The translations under genes and the position numbers were made by a program. Below the pieces are notes generated by a model that worked only from the letters and a program-made list of their open reading frames with translations, was not told the DNA's origin and ran no database searches. Below, piece after piece: positions 43,673-52,408 of a stretch of 64,000 bases of DNA. The stretch's first letter is position 1. Every line of letters starts with the position of its first letter. The stretch is taken from the NCBI RefSeq assembly GCF_004770105.1, contig NZ_RQEY01000023.1, positions 228,650 through 292,649 of the forward strand, given 5' to 3'. Origin of the DNA: Leptospira andrefontaineae. Its GTDB lineage: Bacteria; Spirochaetota; Leptospiria; Leptospirales; Leptospiraceae.

Positions 43673-44140
43673 GTGAAAAAAATTCCTTTAGGATTGATCT
43701 CTTTAGTATTATGGGCAATCTCTGCTTCTGTTTTTTTGTATTTTTTCATTTCCGGAAACGTATCCGAATCGATAGACGGAAGGGTTGCAATCCATTTGAA
43801 TCCTCAGGAGAGAAATTTAGTTCTAACAGAGATGAGAGGATTACTTGCATCCGTCAACGGGATTGTTTCCGCATTAGCGGAAGATGATTATAAAAGGGCG
43901 GAATTGGCCGCTTCTGCAAGTGGAATGGAGATGGTAAAAAAACTGGAAGATGAGGAAAAAACGATCCTTCTAAAATTACCGATTGAATTCAAACAACTAG
44001 GGTTCGGCACTCACGACCAATTCGATAAGATCGCAGACGATCTAAGAAACAAGAAAGAACCTAAAATGATATTGCGTGAGCTAGATAAACTTACTCAGAA
44101 TTGTGTTAGATGCCACGCTACGTATAAAATCGCTTTTTAG
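43673..44140 (+). CDS. Membrane-anchored cytochrome c'-like protein
   Basis: A 155-residue protein with an N-terminal membrane anchor (residues 6-28) and a helical domain that ends in a single haem site, CVRCHATYKIAF, eleven residues from the C-terminus. A four-helix bundle with a C-terminal CxxCH is the plan of cytochrome c', a protein known for binding NO. The start is GTG at 43673 with GGAG 6 bases before it. It lies 56 bases after norD on the same strand and is followed by a terminator, so it is probably the last gene of the NO cluster. NO trapping or electron transfer is inferred. Confidence 0.7.
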   Translation: MKKIPLGLISLVLWAISASVFLYFFISGNVSESIDGRVAIHLNPQERNLVLTEMRGLLASVNGIVSALAEDDYKRAELAASASGMEMVKKLEDEEKTILLKLPIEFKQLGFGTHDQFDKIADDLRNKKEPKMILRELDKLTQNCVRCHATYKIAF

Positions 44141-44157
44141 AATAGGAGAAAGACCAA

Positions 44158-44189
44158 CTAAAACCGGAAGATACATTTTCCGATTTTAG
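44158..44189. terminator. Bidirectional hairpin terminator after the nor cluster
   Basis: CTAAAA-C-CGGAA and TTCCG-A-TTTTAG form an 11-bp stem with one mismatch and an 8-base loop, between the convergent cytochrome and AHSA1 genes, with A/T tracts at both ends. Confidence 0.6.
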
Positions 44190-44208
44190 ATGATCGTTCG
44201 CTGAAATC

Positions 44209-44697
44209 TTAACGAACTGCTTTCATTAGATCTACTAGTTGGTCTAGAGCTGCGTTCCAACCTTCGTGGAAACCCATCTCTTCATGTTTTTTTCTGCTCT
44301 CTTCATCTTTATGACGAGCAAGAACATGATACTTGGTTCCATTACCATGTTTTTCTAATGTAAGTATCGCGGTGAAAAATCCACCACTTGGAGTAGGTTT
44401 AAAACCAGGTTCGAAAATATCTGTGAATACAAGTTTTTCATTTTCTACAATATCCAAAAAACATCCGCTATTCGGGAACTCTTGTCCTTCTGGAGACAAC
44501 ATCGTTGTGCGGAAGATCCCGCCTGGTTTAAGATCAATCTCGCAATCGATGGTTTTCCAAGGGGCAGGGGTAAACCATTTCAGGATATGTTCCGGAGTGG
44601 TCCATGCTTTCCAAACTAGTTCTGTAGGAACATCTACGATCCTCTCAAGAACTAGATCTGTTTTCGGGTCCGGTTGGTAATAGTTAGTTTTTGCCAT
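44209..44697 (-). CDS. AHSA1-type SRPBCC-domain protein
   Basis: A 162-residue Bet v1-like protein of the AHSA1 group: [68 protein letters not shown] and the last helix [22 protein letters not shown]. It shares the plan of the protein at 29.2 kb but only moderate sequence, so the two are separate paralogues with probably different ligands. GGAG stands 8 bases before the ATG. It overlaps the upstream ArsR gene by 14 bases, so translation is coupled. The small-molecule ligand is unknown. Confidence 0.9.
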   Translation of the reverse strand: MAKTNYYQPDPKTDLVLERIVDVPTELVWKAWTTPEHILKWFTPAPWKTIDCEIDLKPGGIFRTTMLSPEGQEFPNSGCFLDIVENEKLVFTDIFEPGFKPTPSGGFFTAILTLEKHGNGTKYHVLARHKDEESRKKHEEMGFHEGWNAALDQLVDLMKAVR

Positions 44698-45031
44698 TTT
44701 CTTTCTCCTTCATTTCAAGTAAGTAACTGTCCAGTTGATCGAGCCTTCTGTCCCAGTGGGTGCGTTGTCTAACGAACCAGTCTTCTCCCGCTTTCATCGT
44801 GTCTTGGGTAAGTTTATAAGTTCTTACACGACCTACTTTTTCGGAACGAACCAGAGAAGACTCTTCCAACACACCTAGATGCTGCATGAGAGATGGAAGG
44901 GCCATTTTGAAAGGCTCCGCCAATTCTCCTACAGTTGCCGGCCCCATGCTCAAGCGCTCCAAAATGGACCTTCTTGTTGGGTCCCCCAGAGCATGAAACA
45001 TATTATCCAGACTGTTACTATACTTAGGCAC
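44684..45031 (-). CDS. ArsR-family transcriptional repressor
   Basis: A 115-residue winged-helix regulator: [66 protein letters not shown]. The Arg-rich wing and the AEPF hinge place it with the SdpR-like ArsR proteins that lack a metal site. The start codon is GTG at 45031 without a Shine-Dalgarno; the predicted transcription start lies directly at that codon. It is followed with overlap by an AHSA1 gene. Two copies of its probable operator cover the promoter and the start codon. Confidence 0.9.
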   Translation of the reverse strand: MPKYSNSLDNMFHALGDPTRRSILERLSMGPATVGELAEPFKMALPSLMQHLGVLEESSLVRSEKVGRVRTYKLTQDTMKAGEDWFVRQRTHWDRRLDQLDSYLLEMKEKENGKN

Positions 45032-45078
45032 TTACCTAACTATATCATGAGAATAAACTTAGGTAAATACCTAAGTTT
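45022..45078. promoter_or_regulatory. Paired operators and leaderless promoter of the second ArsR gene
   Basis: AAACTTAGGT-AAAT-ACCTAAGTTT (45055-45078) is a perfect palindrome with 10-base arms. A second, weaker copy ACTTAGGC-ACTT-ACCTAAC (45022-45040) contains the GTG start (45029-45031). On the minus strand a -35 TTTACC (45067-45062), 17 bases and a -10 TATAGT (45044-45039) predict transcription starting at about 45032. The site sequence differs from that of the other ArsR gene. Confidence 0.7.
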
Positions 45079-45179
45079 TAAAAAAGTGAGAATTTTGGGA
45101 AAAAAGTTTGGGGCATGTCGAAGTTACTACATTGAGAATCTTCGCGCCTTAGCGGCTTTGCGTGAGGTTTATGCAGCTT

Positions 45180-45275
45180 GCGCCAGGAATCGTAGCGGAA
45201 ATCCGGCGGTGCGCCGTTTATGGCGAACCGATGATTGGAGCAGAGAGTCCGGTGCCGCGAAGCGGCAGGCGCCCC
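45180..45275 (+). repeat. GC-rich dispersed repeat, copy A
   Basis: This block begins with GCGCCAGGAATCGTAGCGG and ends near CCGGTGCCGCGAAGCGGCAGG-type sequence followed by CGCCCC. The same start and end motifs occur in reverse orientation at 53275-53401. The block is far richer in G and C than its surroundings and has several hairpins (e.g. GCCGC-GAA-GCGGC). Just upstream, 45141-45170 has CTTCGCGCC..CTTTGCGTGAGG, which resembles the repeat-like intergenic sequences seen in many bacteria. No reading frame here is convincing. Confidence 0.6.
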
Positions 45276-45294
45276 GGCTCTCAAAAGTTTAAAT

Positions 45295-45813
45295 TTATGA
45301 TTTAAAAGGAAAGTCTCCCAGATAATCCTTCTTACCCAGTTCGACTCCGTTATGTCTGAGGATATCGTAAGCAGTTACGATATGAAAGAAGAAGTTCGGG
45401 ATCATATGATGGAGGGCGTATTCCTTTCCGGTCAGCGATTTACCTTCCCAACGAGGCAGAGAAATTTTAATATCGGAAGCTTCTTTGTAATCTTCCGGTT
45501 TTAGACCTTTCAGAATCCCAACGACTGAATCAATTCTTCCTATTATTTCAGAAAGAGTTTTTTCCTGATCATCATGTGTTTGGAATTGTTTTCCAGTTAA
45601 GCGGGCAGCTCCTAATTTTGCCGTATCACAAGCCAGCTGGATCTGTCGGATAAAATTATATTGGTCCGGAGCGAGTCTCGAATTTAATAAAACATCCATA
45701 TCGACCTTTTTGGATTCGGCGAAACTTTTGCCCTTATCTATAAATCGTTTTAGATGTTCTAGGTTTTTGATTACTTGTATTACTGTGATTTCGTAAATCG
45801 AAATGTCTGACAT
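45295..45813 (-). CDS. DUF1993-family protein
   Basis: A 172-residue all-helical cytoplasmic protein. The pattern of a first helix with ITVIQVIKNLEHLKRFIDKG, then LLNSRLAPDQYNFIRQIQLACDTAKLGAARLTG and the late YALHHMIPNFFFHIVTAYDILRHNGVELGKKDYLG is that of DUF1993, distantly like the DinB four-helix fold. The conserved His and Asp residues of the last helices could bind a metal. The function of the family is unknown to me. It stands alone between the repeat region and a surface lipoprotein gene. Confidence 0.8.
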   Translation of the reverse strand: MSDISIYEITVIQVIKNLEHLKRFIDKGKSFAESKKVDMDVLLNSRLAPDQYNFIRQIQLACDTAKLGAARLTGKQFQTHDDQEKTLSEIIGRIDSVVGILKGLKPEDYKEASDIKISLPRWEGKSLTGKEYALHHMIPNFFFHIVTAYDILRHNGVELGKKDYLGDFPFKS

Positions 45814-45900
45814 ACTTCCATAGAAAGGTCTGAATAGGATCTATCAAGTCTTAAATCCATGTGGATTGTTTCAAATTTTATTGGCCTTTGGTATAAGAGT

Positions 45901-48318
45901 TTAGAAACAATTTGTATCTGATTCTATTGCACCGATCGAGATGGAACCGGCACCCGGCGGAGTAAATGGACTAGATGAATTTGTTCTTGGAGTTCCATAA
46001 AAATCAGTTTGTAAAAATGGGATCGCAGTGATTGGAAGTGTGATCGTGTTTAGATCCACTCCACCATAAAGGGAAGAGCAAGGAGAGTTTGCAGATGATG
46101 GGATCCCGAAAGGAAGATTAAAATTCCAGATCTTTTCTATCTCGGTAGTATCTACAAACTTGGGATCTGCACCGTAACTATTGGAATAATCCCCTACGAA
46201 TTGTCCGGAAATCGGATGAGCACAATCTTCTTGGTTTAATGTGCTTCCACAAAAGATATATTGATCAGGGCCGATGACTACAGGCACACTTACGAAATAA
46301 TTATTTCCTCGTATTACAGAAGGTGACTCAGGAGGACTTCCGAAAATAATCCCGGCACTATTTGCGGATATATTTCTGGAGAAAATTTGGTTATTTAGAA
46401 TTTTATGAATCCCGAATCCTGCCTGAGTAAATATTCCCGTAGATTTTCCTAGAGAGGAATTTTGAGAATTTCCTATATAAATATCATTATTTATAATATT
46501 ACTAGAATCTACTGCATCCGTAAAAATGATCCCATAGGAATTTTCTGAAACCAAACTTGGATTCAAATATTGATACGCATTGATCTTATTTTCAGAAATG
46601 ATCGTTCCTTCAAAATTCCCTGTTTCTATCCAAACCCCCGCACTGAATCCAGCAGGTTCTATACTAACCAGTCCATCTAAAATATTTCTGGAAAGTATGA
46701 TAGGCTGAGCAATTGAACCGGCTCCTTCTAACATTGCTCCTATGGAATGAGATCTTCCTGAGCCTCCTCTCAACCAATTTTCCATCACTATCACGTGATC
46801 AGATTGATTGATAAGTAAACCTGCACGTATCCCAAATCCGGTGGAATTTGTTTCATTTCCAAAAACCATATTTTTAGAAATAATGATCTGTCCTAAATTG
46901 GTCCTTGAATTTAAAACTTGGATCCCGGTAGAATAATCACCTGTTAGATTCATCTGTATTTGAAATCCACTCACTGAAAGGTTTGTAGTGGGTGAACTTA
47001 AAGAAGTAGTGGAGATCAAAATTGTATTACAGAAATTTGTGAAAGAAGTCCCACAACTGGAAAGTGTATCATCTACAATTCTCGTAGGATGAATACTCGG
47101 ATCGGAATCCAAATCTGGGAAACCGGAAGCAAAACCGCCGAATAGGGAAGTAGTCCCGCCTAAGAAAATTTGGGATATAGGAGTATAACTTCCTTCTGAT
47201 ACAAAAACCGAACAGATGGATCCGCTTGAGTCGCATTCTTGGACTCCTTTTTCTATACTTTTACAAAAAGCGCTCGGTCCAAAACCGGTTCCACATCCAG
47301 GATCATCTATTCCATTACTTTCATCCACTAAACGAATATTCGAGGATGTTATAAAATCATAATGGATAGGGTTTCCGTTCTGGATCGGCAAACTTTTGGC
47401 AGTACATCCAACCAATTCAAAGAAAGAATTTCCGGGAGGTCCCCATTTGTCGGGAGAATTTGGAGTGATCACAATTGTATGATCATCCGGTGCGGAGGGA
47501 TAAGTGATACTCGGAGGGTTTCCCAGAGAAGCCACATTATTTTTTCCAGCAATAGTGATCGGATCGAAACTACAACTTCCTGGATCCACTCCATGAAAGG
47601 AAAGTTTAATGGAAACTTTTCCATTCGGAGTGAGCACCTTTGATTTAGGAAAAATTTCCAAAATGGATATACAATCCAATAGTAAGGTTAATGGAGCTCC
47701 AGACATGGCTCCTGTCTCTGAACCGTTGGGAATGAAATTGCAAGTATGACCCGTCGGGATAGAAATAAAACTAACAGAATAATTTGCAGAATCTCCAATC
47801 TTATTCGCGAACGTTTTTGTTCCATCTGCAGTAAAAGTAATTTTGTCAGATTGATTCTGTAGAACTAAAGGAGAGGCCCCTGCGATTGAGGAGTCTAAAC
47901 CGATCACTTTTACGGATAGATCATAGAATATTTTCCCACAACTGATGAATATTATGGTTTTAGGATATATGATTGGTCCATCAGGATTGCTGATCTTACA
48001 TTGTTGCTGGGAAGAAGCTCCTGATATTCCTATGATAGAAACGGAATATTGGTTTCCAATTTTTCCCGGGGAAGGGAACGTTTGGGTCCCATTAGAAGTG
48101 AAATCCAGATTTTCTCCCAAAAGGTTAGAAACAGTAAGAGTTCCTGAACTTAAGCCTGATACTTGTACAAAAACCTTGATCGGAGTATTGAATGCATCCA
48201 GATCCGTTTTTAAACTGAAAAGATCTAAAAGTGTGGATGCTTGCGGCGGTTTATAGCAATAAATATTTGATAAAAAGAAAAGAAGAAAAAATAGGACCCT
48301 GTAAGAATAATATTTCAT
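45901..48318 (-). CDS. Large surface lipoprotein with parallel beta-helix domain
   Basis: A protein of 805 residues from the ATG at 48318 (a TTG lies 12 bases upstream). The signal peptide ends in SNIYC, a spirochaetal lipobox. Residues about 45-215 hold two copies of a 75-residue module with the pattern VxVxGLxxGxLxLxN...NGTxTF...YxVxxxxxxxxC. The middle (about 330-690) has a right-handed parallel beta-helix of the DUF1565 type: CKSIEKGVQECDSSGS, then repeats such as VIMENWLRGGS and IISENKINAY. A secreted binding or polysaccharide-acting role is plausible. The next gene on the same strand shares the N-terminal module. Confidence 0.75.
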   Translation of the reverse strand: MKYYSYRVLFFLLFFLSNIYCYKPPQASTLLDLFSLKTDLDAFNTPIKVFVQVSGLSSGTLTVSNLLGENLDFTSNGTQTFPSPGKIGNQYSVSIIGISGASSQQQCKISNPDGPIIYPKTIIFISCGKIFYDLSVKVIGLDSSIAGASPLVLQNQSDKITFTADGTKTFANKIGDSANYSVSFISIPTGHTCNFIPNGSETGAMSGAPLTLLLDCISILEIFPKSKVLTPNGKVSIKLSFHGVDPGSCSFDPITIAGKNNVASLGNPPSITYPSAPDDHTIVITPNSPDKWGPPGNSFFELVGCTAKSLPIQNGNPIHYDFITSSNIRLVDESNGIDDPGCGTGFGPSAFCKSIEKGVQECDSSGSICSVFVSEGSYTPISQIFLGGTTSLFGGFASGFPDLDSDPSIHPTRIVDDTLSSCGTSFTNFCNTILISTTSLSSPTTNLSVSGFQIQMNLTGDYSTGIQVLNSRTNLGQIIISKNMVFGNETNSTGFGIRAGLLINQSDHVIVMENWLRGGSGRSHSIGAMLEGAGSIAQPIILSRNILDGLVSIEPAGFSAGVWIETGNFEGTIISENKINAYQYLNPSLVSENSYGIIFTDAVDSSNIINNDIYIGNSQNSSLGKSTGIFTQAGFGIHKILNNQIFSRNISANSAGIIFGSPPESPSVIRGNNYFVSVPVVIGPDQYIFCGSTLNQEDCAHPISGQFVGDYSNSYGADPKFVDTTEIEKIWNFNLPFGIPSSANSPCSSLYGGVDLNTITLPITAIPFLQTDFYGTPRTNSSSPFTPPGAGSISIGAIESDTNCF

Positions 48319-48345
48319 TTTTCTTAACAAGGATCCGGTTGAAGT

Positions 48346-50013
48346 TTACTGGATGGAAGTCTGGGTTGGAAAATCCACAGAATTCCCAGGAGAAGAGATT
48401 TTGATCGGGTAGAAGGTATTAGTGCTTCCGTCAAAATTAGGATCGAAAATATAAACTCCGTCTCCTAATGCACCTGCACTGGTATAACATTTGGAAGTTC
48501 TGCAAGTAGTTGAACTTCCCATAGTGATGTTTGTTCCAAGTGTGCTTCCTGAATAATTTATAATAGTTCCTAAGGCACCGCTAACGGAATTTAAAGGCCC
48601 GTGGTATACATCAAAAAATAAAGAACCACTTTGGGTACATCTTAGATCGTAACCTAATAAAACTCTTGAACCTATATTTCCTGGAGAAGGAACATAGGTT
48701 TGGAATCCAGTACCATTCGGATTACAACCATTCGGTACCGTGTCCCTTCTTATCTGTGCGGGAACTCCAGATAAATTTCTCCATTCCATTAAACTGGAAT
48801 CGATTGTATTGTCTGTGAGGCCCATATTGGATCTATTATAAAAAAGCCATAGATCGGAAGAGGTTCTCACAAATTTTGGATAGGCAGCACCCGCAGAAGT
48901 TACTGGAAAGATTGCTCCAGTGGAGCCTGATCCGGAAGCTAAGAACAATTGATTTACCTGGGTGGCGGCACTGTTCGTAAAACTATATACGGCTAGGTAA
49001 TTATTAGGTGCATCATCCGTATCATTATCATGAAATTCAAATGCGGTTGCATATTTACTCCCGTTCCAAATTACATCCAAATATCCGAAAGTAGATCCTA
49101 TTGTTCCAAGAACAGATTTGATAGTTGTTGGGGGACCAATTAAGGTACCATCTGACTGGATACGGATATATCTTACTAAATTTGAGAAAGAAGTACTCCC
49201 GCCAAATTCTACAAAAACGACGACGAATTCATCTAAGTCTGCATTATAAGCAGAAGCTAATGTACTGATCTTAGCTCCTGGGGCAGTGGAAATTGTCCCT
49301 GACACTGTAATATCAGAACCTATAGCAGTTTGTTCAATATCCAGAAATCTAGCTTTGATTGTACTTCCAGTTGGAGTCCAAACTGCGAGGTATTTGCTTC
49401 CGGACCAGACTAGATCCAGCATAGGTAATCCTGCACTGGTCCCGAAAAACATAGGAGTTCCTACTACACTGGAAGTTTTTTGATTCACCTGATAAAGATT
49501 CATGACCGGAACACTTCCTGAAAACCAGGTCCCAAAAACTGCCAAGTTCCTTTCACAATCGATTTTGGAAGCAGCGACTAAACCTGCCTTTCCTGAATCT
49601 CCAGTGAGAGTACAATTTTGTCCTCCTGTATAAGTTCCAAGATCAACGGTAAAATTTGTACCCGCTTCCAGAGCATCCGGAAAGGAGAAGGTTCCGTTAT
49701 CCGAAATCTGAAGTGTTTGGGTTTCAGAAGTATCCGTATTTGTCAGAGTTAGATTCATCTCTTTTCCTGACTTATTCAAGTATCCGATAACGTTAACTTT
49801 GATAAGAGATGGCCCGGAGGTTTTGCTTCCGAAAACTCCGATGTTTCCGTCGAATGCAATAGCACCTATTGCAGAGGAGCTTGCGTCTATACTGACTGCT
49901 TTTGCGTTATTACAGCCTGTAAAAACAAGTACGATTATGAGTAAAACGGTTACGAATAGGGCAGCTTTTAGAAGAATATCTTGGACTTCCTCGTCTTTCA
50001 GAAATTTTTGCAT
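48346..50013 (-). CDS. Surface lipoprotein with the leptospiral N-terminal repeat module
   Basis: A 555-residue lipoprotein. A short charged stretch precedes a strong hydrophobic segment ending in VFTGC, a lipobox. Residues about 75-155 hold one copy of the module also seen twice in the following gene (VIGYLNKSGKEMNLTLTN ... NGTFSFPDALEAGTNFTVDL ... NCTLTGDSG). The remaining 400 residues are beta-rich with repeated WNGSKY and VWSGSKYLAVWTP phrases, as in beta-propeller blades. GAGGGA stands about 8 bases before the ATG. It lies 27 bases upstream of the beta-helix lipoprotein gene and is probably cotranscribed with it. Confidence 0.7.
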   Translation of the reverse strand: MQKFLKDEEVQDILLKAALFVTVLLIIVLVFTGCNNAKAVSIDASSSAIGAIAFDGNIGVFGSKTSGPSLIKVNVIGYLNKSGKEMNLTLTNTDTSETQTLQISDNGTFSFPDALEAGTNFTVDLGTYTGGQNCTLTGDSGKAGLVAASKIDCERNLAVFGTWFSGSVPVMNLYQVNQKTSSVVGTPMFFGTSAGLPMLDLVWSGSKYLAVWTPTGSTIKARFLDIEQTAIGSDITVSGTISTAPGAKISTLASAYNADLDEFVVVFVEFGGSTSFSNLVRYIRIQSDGTLIGPPTTIKSVLGTIGSTFGYLDVIWNGSKYATAFEFHDNDTDDAPNNYLAVYSFTNSAATQVNQLFLASGSGSTGAIFPVTSAGAAYPKFVRTSSDLWLFYNRSNMGLTDNTIDSSLMEWRNLSGVPAQIRRDTVPNGCNPNGTGFQTYVPSPGNIGSRVLLGYDLRCTQSGSLFFDVYHGPLNSVSGALGTIINYSGSTLGTNITMGSSTTCRTSKCYTSAGALGDGVYIFDPNFDGSTNTFYPIKISSPGNSVDFPTQTSIQ

Positions 50014-50182
50014 GTCTTAATTCCCTCGTATAACTCTCGTTTGTTTTAGGGCCGGTTTCTAAAAAAACAGACAAGTCGTTTCGTTTAATTTGAGGGGAAA
50101 AGCAGATTTCGAGGCTAACTTGGAATGAACACTACTGATTCCGGAATGGAAGTGTTCTCAAGAAATCGTTCCGATTTTGTTT

Positions 50183-50450
50183 CTAAAAATATCCGTTCAA
50201 TTCTATCAAAAATGCATGAGGATTGAAATTGCTTCCTCTATGATTCGGGATCTGGTAGCCGAGTGAGATTGAATATTCTTTATGTTGAACGAAGAATTGG
50301 ATTTTAGGAAAGAGTGGGAGGTGGTCTTGCGAATAAATAAGGTTCTAATTCAAAAGAACGAAGATCTGCTTCTGAAAATAAAATAGAACAGATTAAAAAA
50401 GATCTTTTAAGATCTCCTAAAGAAGAAGGATCAAAATGAAAATTAGAAAT
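50183..50450 (-). pseudogene. Decayed outer-membrane beta-barrel protein gene
   Basis: On the minus strand, a frame from about 50345 down to the TAG at 50185-50183 encodes a C-terminus that reads IQFFVQHKEYSISLGYQIP and ends in HAFLIELNGYF, the alternating pattern and final Phe of outer-membrane barrels. Upstream, in another frame (about 50450-50297), lies a signal-peptide-like RSFLICSILFSEA followed by a short FELEPYLFARPPPTLS and a stop. Fusing the two would give one small barrel fragment, so at least one frameshift and loss of the middle are implied, and no ATG is left. The rest of 50014-50565 shows no gene. Confidence 0.5.
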
Positions 50451-50565
50451 TATGAAAATATCCCTCGAATGAGGGAGGGCATTTATTTCTAAAATTCTAA
50501 TTTGTTTCTCAAATTTTTATAATTGGGTTGTAACAGCGTCTACTATCGAATGTAAATATATTTGC

Positions 50566-52395
50566 ATGCGAAAATTTCTGAAAAAAGGAATTCCTTACGG
50601 GATAGCAGTCCTTCTTCTTTTCTTTTTGGAATCCTGCTCATTCAAATCTATGGATCTTGCATTCGAAGCGATGCTTGAGGCACAAATGGCATGCTTAGTT
50701 GCAGGAGATACTTGCGTAGATGCGAGCACAACTCCTCCTACCGGCGATGTTACAGCTCCTACAGTGACGATCACAAATCTTCCCGCTTCCGGAAGACCAA
50801 CTGTGGAGACAGGATTTCTTTTTGGAACTTCTTCCGATGATACCTTGGTTTCAGTAGTGCAGATTAGTATCGATGGGGGAACTTATACTGCTGCAACCGG
50901 AACAACCAGTTGGAGTTTTGCATTGCCTACAGGTTCCTCTACATGGAGGCATGGGTCTTTTCATTCTATTAATATCAGGAGTGTGGACTCCAGCACAAAT
51001 ATTTCCACAGTATTAAGTCTGAATATTAGAAAAGGATATAATAGAGATCTAAACGGAGACGGTTACGCGGATGTAGTCGTCATGGCTCCTGGAGATGCTT
51101 CGGGAATGGGAGTGGCTTATATTTTTAACGGGGGAGCTTCCGGAATTTCGGCAACAACTTCGAGTGCCGCCGGCCATTCTATCACAGGACAAGGAAGAAT
51201 GGGATATGCTTCCGCGATGGGGGATGTGAACGGGGATGGTTTCGGAGATCTTGCGATTGGAGCTTCCGATTATTCAGGATTACAAGGGATCACTTATGTA
51301 TTCCACGGAAGCACTTCAGGTATTACTACGAATACAGCTTCCAGCGCAGATAGGATCTTAACTTATACAGGATCAAACGAATTCGGATATGCGATTGCAT
51401 TAGGAGATGTTAATGGAGATGGATACGATGATCTAGCCAATGGCGCGTATCATATTCCCCTTGCATTTATTTATTATAGCACAGGCCCCGGAGGTATTTC
51501 TTCGACTTCAGGAACTTCTATTTCAGGTCCTGGAGGAAGTAATTTTGCCTGTGGGATAGGTTTAGGCGATATTAACGGGGACGGATTTTCAGATCTGATT
51601 GTGGGCGGAAATGCATTCGGCGGTGGTGGTAATACGGGAGGAGTTTGGATCTTCCATAGCAGCGGTTCTGCGGGAGTTACTGTAAATTCTTATACATTAG
51701 CTAATACAACTATAACCGGAGAGACTGCAGGTAATTTTGGGATCCGTATTTCTACCGGAGATGTAAACGGAGATGGGTATGCGGATCTGGCTGTAGGAGC
51801 TCCTCAATACAATTCATATTATGGAAGAAGTTATGTATTCAATAGTACTGGGACTACAAGTGGGATCACTGTTTCTGCTGCTGCAAGTGCAAATACTATA
51901 ATCAACGCATTCTCTGTTAGTGCTGTGGGACTCGCTGTTGCGCTAGGAGATGTAAACGGAGATGGATATGATGATTTTGCTACAGGCGCTCCTAGTTATT
52001 CCACTTCTCAAGGGAGAGTGTATATAAATTTAAGTGATGGTTCTCAGGTTTCCGCAGGTTCCATAAATCTAATTTCGGGGCAATCTGCTAACCAGGCTTT
52101 CGGAAATGCTGTCATGATCTCTGATATAAATGGGGACGGGTTGGGAGACTTAGTGGCAGGAGCATATGTTTATCCGGATGGAATTGCATTGTCCGGAAGA
52201 GTTTATATTTTTCACAGCTTCGGATCTGGGTATTCAGCGACAGCTGCAAGTTCTGCAAATACGATTATTTCAGGAGGAACCGGAAGTGAATTTGGAAGTA
52301 ATCTAGTAGATGCAAATGTTCCGAAGGACTTGTATCCTAAATTTTTAGGAGTTTGGGCCTTCGGAAGTTTAGAAACTTATAGGATCCAAATTTAA
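50566..52395 (+). CDS. FG-GAP-repeat lipoprotein
   Basis: A 609-residue lipoprotein with a signal peptide ending in LESC. Residues about 60-155 are an Ig-like domain (PTVTITNLPASGRPTVETGFLFG). Residues about 160-595 hold seven FG-GAP repeats, each with a calcium-binding loop such as GDVNGDGFGDLAIGA, GDVNGDGYADLAVGAPQY and SDINGDGLGDLVAGA; the first copy reads RDLNGDGYADVVVMAPGD. These repeats form an integrin-alpha-like seven-bladed propeller. A surface adhesin-like role is possible. It is a stand-alone gene divergent from the neighbouring lipoprotein pair. Confidence 0.85.
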   Translation: MRKFLKKGIPYGIAVLLLFFLESCSFKSMDLAFEAMLEAQMACLVAGDTCVDASTTPPTGDVTAPTVTITNLPASGRPTVETGFLFGTSSDDTLVSVVQISIDGGTYTAATGTTSWSFALPTGSSTWRHGSFHSINIRSVDSSTNISTVLSLNIRKGYNRDLNGDGYADVVVMAPGDASGMGVAYIFNGGASGISATTSSAAGHSITGQGRMGYASAMGDVNGDGFGDLAIGASDYSGLQGITYVFHGSTSGITTNTASSADRILTYTGSNEFGYAIALGDVNGDGYDDLANGAYHIPLAFIYYSTGPGGISSTSGTSISGPGGSNFACGIGLGDINGDGFSDLIVGGNAFGGGGNTGGVWIFHSSGSAGVTVNSYTLANTTITGETAGNFGIRISTGDVNGDGYADLAVGAPQYNSYYGRSYVFNSTGTTSGITVSAAASANTIINAFSVSAVGLAVALGDVNGDGYDDFATGAPSYSTSQGRVYINLSDGSQVSAGSINLISGQSANQAFGNAVMISDINGDGLGDLVAGAYVYPDGIALSGRVYIFHSFGSGYSATAASSANTIISGGTGSEFGSNLVDANVPKDLYPKFLGVWAFGSLETYRIQI

Positions 52396-52408
52396 GAAAA
52401 TCGAATAT

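Noticed and set aside
44879..45292. Open frames on both strands over the region between the second ArsR gene and the DUF1993 gene
   Set aside because: They run through the ArsR operator and the GC-rich repeat, show no domain, and owe their length to GC-rich repeat sequence that has few stops.
46300..47100. Possible frame breaks in the long beta-helix lipoprotein gene
   Set aside because: The frame stays open with regular beta-helix turns throughout, so the gene is intact.
51050..52150. Regularly spaced repeats that might look like a repeat array
   Set aside because: They are in-frame FG-GAP protein repeats of unequal spacing and sequence, not CRISPR or satellite DNA.
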